DNA of 64,000 bases, taken from assembly GCA_002372175.1 (NCBI GenBank), contig DFIS01000082.1, forward strand, positions 10,541 to 74,540. Reading direction: 5' to 3'. Shown here piece after piece: positions 61,173 to 64,000 of this stretch. The stretch is from Solobacterium sp. UBA3691. Lineage in GTDB: Bacteria > Bacillota_I > Bacilli_A > Erysipelotrichales > Erysipelotrichaceae. The stretch's first letter is position 1; each line of letters begins with the position of its first letter. Both the position numbers and the translations under genes were made by a program. Below the pieces are notes generated by a model. That model ran no database searches and had not been told where the DNA came from. It saw only the letters and a list, made by a program, of their open reading frames with translations.

Positions 61173-63935
61173 ATGGCATCTGTTAACGAGATTTGGGCAA
61201 AAAATCTGGGTAAGCTGCTGGAGAGGGCACGTTCAGGTGATGCCGGTGCAATAAAAGCACTGCGTGATCACTATGAGCCCCAGCTGCTTGCCCGGGCTGT
61301 ACAGCTCTTTGGAGATGAAGGATCAGCCAGAGCAGCTGTAGACAAGACATTCACAAAAGCATTCGCAAGTCTTCAGTATCTGAAGGAAGAGCAGTCATTT
61401 GAAGAGTGGATCGGCAGGATCCTGGCAAACGAAGCAGCCCTTTCCAAGGAGAAGAAGGTAATTCCGGCACAGCCCGTACAGCCTGTACAGTCTGCGCCGG
61501 TAAACATACAGGATCATGGGAAAAAGAAAGGCAGAGGACCGCTGACAGCACTGCTGATCGTTCTGCTGGTGCTTGCCGTAGGTATCGGCGGTACTTTCCT
61601 GTACACAAGACTGAACGGTAAGCTTCCCAGTATCATTCCGGGAGGAAAAGAACCGGATGTACAGCCTGTGGAAGTACTGACACGGCCGGCGATCTCTGCC
61701 GAAGGACTCTTTGGTCATGAAGAGGAGATCACTCCGGCAGCGGAACAGTATTCCTCTTCCCTGAGTGATGTGATCAATCCGAATATCTATCCCAACGAAG
61801 CAGCGTATGCGGTTGATGTACTGGGAGATGAAGGCAGAAGACTGCTGGAAGAGAACTACTTCGTTGTCAGACCGGCCGACTGGGGATATGAATTCTATGA
61901 TGTGATCATGTCCAACTCCTCGGAGTATATTCCTACGTTCGTTACGACTGATTCCCTCCTGCATGCCTATCATCAGTATTATGCACTGCTGCAGAAGAAG
62001 ATCGAGAAGAACTATCTGCACTTCAGTCTGCTTACCATGAGCATCGCAATGTATGAATACAGCCGGATCCAGCAGGAAGAGCTCACCGGTACGGCGTGGG
62101 AGGAAGCTGTCAAAAGAAACGTTGACTTCTACGGCATCGGCGCAAGACTGCTCGGCGCAAAAGCTGAATTATCTTCCGCAGGTGAAGAAGAACTGGCAAG
62201 GATCCTCGATGCCTCAGGCGTACATACATCTTCTGTTCTGTCGGCAGAAGAGGAATGCACGATGGATTACAGTCAGTTCAAACCACGCGGATACTATACC
62301 GAAGCAGAAGAGCTGGAACAGTACTTCCGAGCCATGATGTGGTACGGACAGGCAAACTTTGCGCGTAAGTCGGAAGAGCTGACAAGAAGCGCCGTCCTGT
62401 CGGTGCTGGCGATGAACGGAGAGGCATACCAGGAGTGGTCGAAGATCTACAGTGTAACAGCGTTCTTTGCGGGTGAGAGTGATGATCTTGGCTACAGCGA
62501 ATACTATCCTGCCGTAACAGCGGTCTACGGAGAAGAGGTAACGCTCAGTGATATCTCGGAAGACGAGAAGAAGTTTGAGAAGCTGAGAAACATCCTGGAA
62601 CAGTTCTCTTCACCGGCAGTAAACAGTGTATACAGAGATACCTGGGACGCAGATACAGCCGGTTTCCGTATCCTCGGACAGAGATATACTTTTGACGGCT
62701 ATATTATCGAGAGACTCACAAACGGCGTATCACAGGCAGACAAGAAGTCCAGATCGCTTCCTACAGGACTGGATGTACCGGCTGCTTTAGGCAGTGATCT
62801 GGCCCTGAAGATCGCTCAGGATACAACAAATATCAGTGAATATCCCTCCTATACAAAGGAACTGGAGAAGCTCAGACAGGCAGACGAAGATACATACCCG
62901 TGTATCTCTTCCGCATGGCTGTCGATGATCAAAACACTGCTGAAACAGGACGGTGAAGGTATGCCGAGCTTCATGCAGAGTGAAGCCTGGGCAGTCAAAA
63001 AACTGAATACCTTCATGGGTAGTTATACAGAACTGAAACATGATACAGTTCTCTATCACAAGGAACCCTGGGGAGGTCTTGGCGCTGACTCAGAAATACT
63101 GAATGTCGATGACCGCGGCTATGTAGAACCAGAAGCAGATCTCTACAGAAGATGTGCAGTACTGACGGAGACAGCGATCTCCGGACTGTCATCCTTCGGC
63201 ATGCTGGAGGAGAAGGACAGAGCGAATCTGCAGTATCTGGCAGACACAGCGCGCAAGCTGCAGACGATCTCCGAGAAGGAGCTGCGGAACGAACTGCCTA
63301 CGGATGAAGAGTTTCAGTTTATCCGTACCGGCTATGCCGTATTCCTGTACGACATCTGGTATGCGGCAGAGATCGAGCCCAACCCGGGCACCAGTACAAT
63401 GACTTCAGATCATCCTGCAGCACTGATCACGGATATCGCAGTAAGTACAGAAACAGGCGACTGCCTGGAACTGGCAGAAGGCTATCCGATGGAGATCTAT
63501 GTCATTGTCAGTGTGGAAGGAAAGCCCAGGATCGCCAAGGGTGCAGTATACAGCTATTATGAATTTGAATATCCTGCAGACCGGAGACTGAATGATGATG
63601 AGTGGAGAGAAATGCTTAAAGATGGCAGAGTTACCGCAAAGGATACAGCAGAGTGGACCAGAGTATCCTATGTCGAGTATGAAGCTACACCTCTGTACAG
63701 TCAGTCTGAGCCTACTTATTCCATCCTTGGTTCGGTAACGGTCAAGGTAACCAACCTGAACAGCCGTTCCATTCCCTCTACATCAGGAGAGAAATTACCT
63801 AAGGTAAAAGATAAGGAAACCTACACGGTATATGAAATCGCCTACGGTGAAGGATATACCTGGTACAGGATCGGAGAAGACCGCTGGATCGCAGACGAAG
63901 ACGGTAAGTGGGTAGACTTCCATCCGGAGGGATAA
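61173..63935 (+). CDS. Membrane protein with sigma-region-2-like cytosolic domain and DUF3160-type ectodomain (third paralogue)
   Basis: A 920-residue protein. Residues 1-90 align with the other two (VNEIWAKNLGKLLERARSGD, then the AVDKTFTKAFASLQYL and SFEEWIGRIL segments, close to the sigma region 2 pattern of QETFLxAFxxL and FxxWLxxIA). The membrane helix spans about 123-145. The outer part (about 195-770) is a DUF3160-type domain, recognised from NYFVVRPADWGYEFYD and FVTTDSLLHAYHQYY. The C-terminal SH3-like domain (TVKVTNLNSRSIPSTSGEKL ... WYRIGEDRWIADEDGKWV) is almost the same as in 50037. So head and tail are kept while the middle is replaced. Terminator 17 bases after the stop. Confidence 0.78.
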   Translation: MASVNEIWAKNLGKLLERARSGDAGAIKALRDHYEPQLLARAVQLFGDEGSARAAVDKTFTKAFASLQYLKEEQSFEEWIGRILANEAALSKEKKVIPAQPVQPVQSAPVNIQDHGKKKGRGPLTALLIVLLVLAVGIGGTFLYTRLNGKLPSIIPGGKEPDVQPVEVLTRPAISAEGLFGHEEEITPAAEQYSSSLSDVINPNIYPNEAAYAVDVLGDEGRRLLEENYFVVRPADWGYEFYDVIMSNSSEYIPTFVTTDSLLHAYHQYYALLQKKIEKNYLHFSLLTMSIAMYEYSRIQQEELTGTAWEEAVKRNVDFYGIGARLLGAKAELSSAGEEELARILDASGVHTSSVLSAEEECTMDYSQFKPRGYYTEAEELEQYFRAMMWYGQANFARKSEELTRSAVLSVLAMNGEAYQEWSKIYSVTAFFAGESDDLGYSEYYPAVTAVYGEEVTLSDISEDEKKFEKLRNILEQFSSPAVNSVYRDTWDADTAGFRILGQRYTFDGYIIERLTNGVSQADKKSRSLPTGLDVPAALGSDLALKIAQDTTNISEYPSYTKELEKLRQADEDTYPCISSAWLSMIKTLLKQDGEGMPSFMQSEAWAVKKLNTFMGSYTELKHDTVLYHKEPWGGLGADSEILNVDDRGYVEPEADLYRRCAVLTETAISGLSSFGMLEEKDRANLQYLADTARKLQTISEKELRNELPTDEEFQFIRTGYAVFLYDIWYAAEIEPNPGTSTMTSDHPAALITDIAVSTETGDCLELAEGYPMEIYVIVSVEGKPRIAKGAVYSYYEFEYPADRRLNDDEWREMLKDGRVTAKDTAEWTRVSYVEYEATPLYSQSEPTYSILGSVTVKVTNLNSRSIPSTSGEKLPKVKDKETYTVYEIAYGEGYTWYRIGEDRWIADEDGKWVDFHPEG

Positions 63936-63951
63936 AACAGAGAATAAGCAT

Positions 63952-63980
63952 AAGACGGGCAGAAAACTGTCCGTCTTTTG
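63952..63980 (+). terminator. Terminator of the zinc-ribbon/DUF3160 operon
   Basis: AAGACGGGCAG and CTGTCCGTCTT pair with one G-U around AAAA, then TTTGG. Confidence 0.8.
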
Positions 63981-64000
63981 GTAATGTGAACTAGCGTGTG

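Overview
The window looks like a stretch of chromosome from a Gram-positive, low-oxygen-adapted Bacillota, most probably a gut Erysipelotrichia-type Firmicute. This is inferred from Shine-Dalgarno-led genes, lipoproteins, a sortase-anchored surface protein, a giant BspA-type protein built of DUF285 leucine-rich repeats, MATE and MgtC proteins, and a clostridial-type ferredoxin-linked thioredoxin reductase. No rRNA, tRNA, CRISPR array, phage or insertion sequence was seen. Several gene tails without bodies (LacI, FGGY kinase, LysR and one unidentified locus) show that the accessory parts have been trimmed by deletion.

Layout. 1-0.9 kb: end of a Cna-B surface protein, then a deletion scar joining two truncated genes. 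1.0-12.5 kb: a ROK regulator and a sugar or polyol operon (ABC importer, esterase, Zn-alcohol dehydrogenase, mannitol-dehydrogenase-type enzyme fused to a VOC domain, SDR, FGGY kinase). 12.6-19.4 kb: a 2256-residue BspA-like surface protein made of four super-modules. 19.4-30.3 kb: a decayed locus, then a PfkB kinase/SDR operon, two hydrolases, a 5'-nucleotidase lipoprotein, two MgtC proteins, a MATE exporter, an acetyltransferase and an MBL-fold enzyme. 30.4-34.5 kb: a lone SWIM protein, a thioredoxin-fold protein, and a dihydrolipoamide dehydrogenase with three lipoyl-like domains followed by a lipoate ligase. 34.5-43.9 kb: a signal-less protein with two CW_7 cell-wall-binding repeats, a lipoprotein, a thioredoxin system (FFTR-like reductase, HxlR, TrxA), a PfkB kinase, Nudix, S9 peptidase, a DsbA-like protein, and glutathione peroxidase with an OhrR-type regulator and a visible OhrR operator. 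44-64 kb: a SWIM-SNF2 helicase, then three paralogous membrane proteins whose cytosolic N-termini resemble sigma-70 region 2, interspersed with a polytopic membrane protein, a lone NDP-hexose 2,3-dehydratase-like protein, an aldo/keto reductase, RraA-like, MFS and MBL proteins, and a six-zinc-ribbon membrane protein.

How parts work together. The ABC operon probably imports a sugar, polyol or acylated derivative, removes acyl groups, oxidises or reduces it, and phosphorylates the ketose. The redox genes form two regulated units: thioredoxin with HxlR, and peroxidase with OhrR. The best candidate for an undescribed system is the family of three sigma-region-2-like/transmembrane/ectodomain proteins (47603, 50037, 61173). 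They keep the cytosolic module and a C-terminal SH3-like module but swap the middle. Other unusual items are the triple-lipoyl E3 and the signal-less CW_7 protein. All functions are read from sequence and family knowledge alone; no database search was run.
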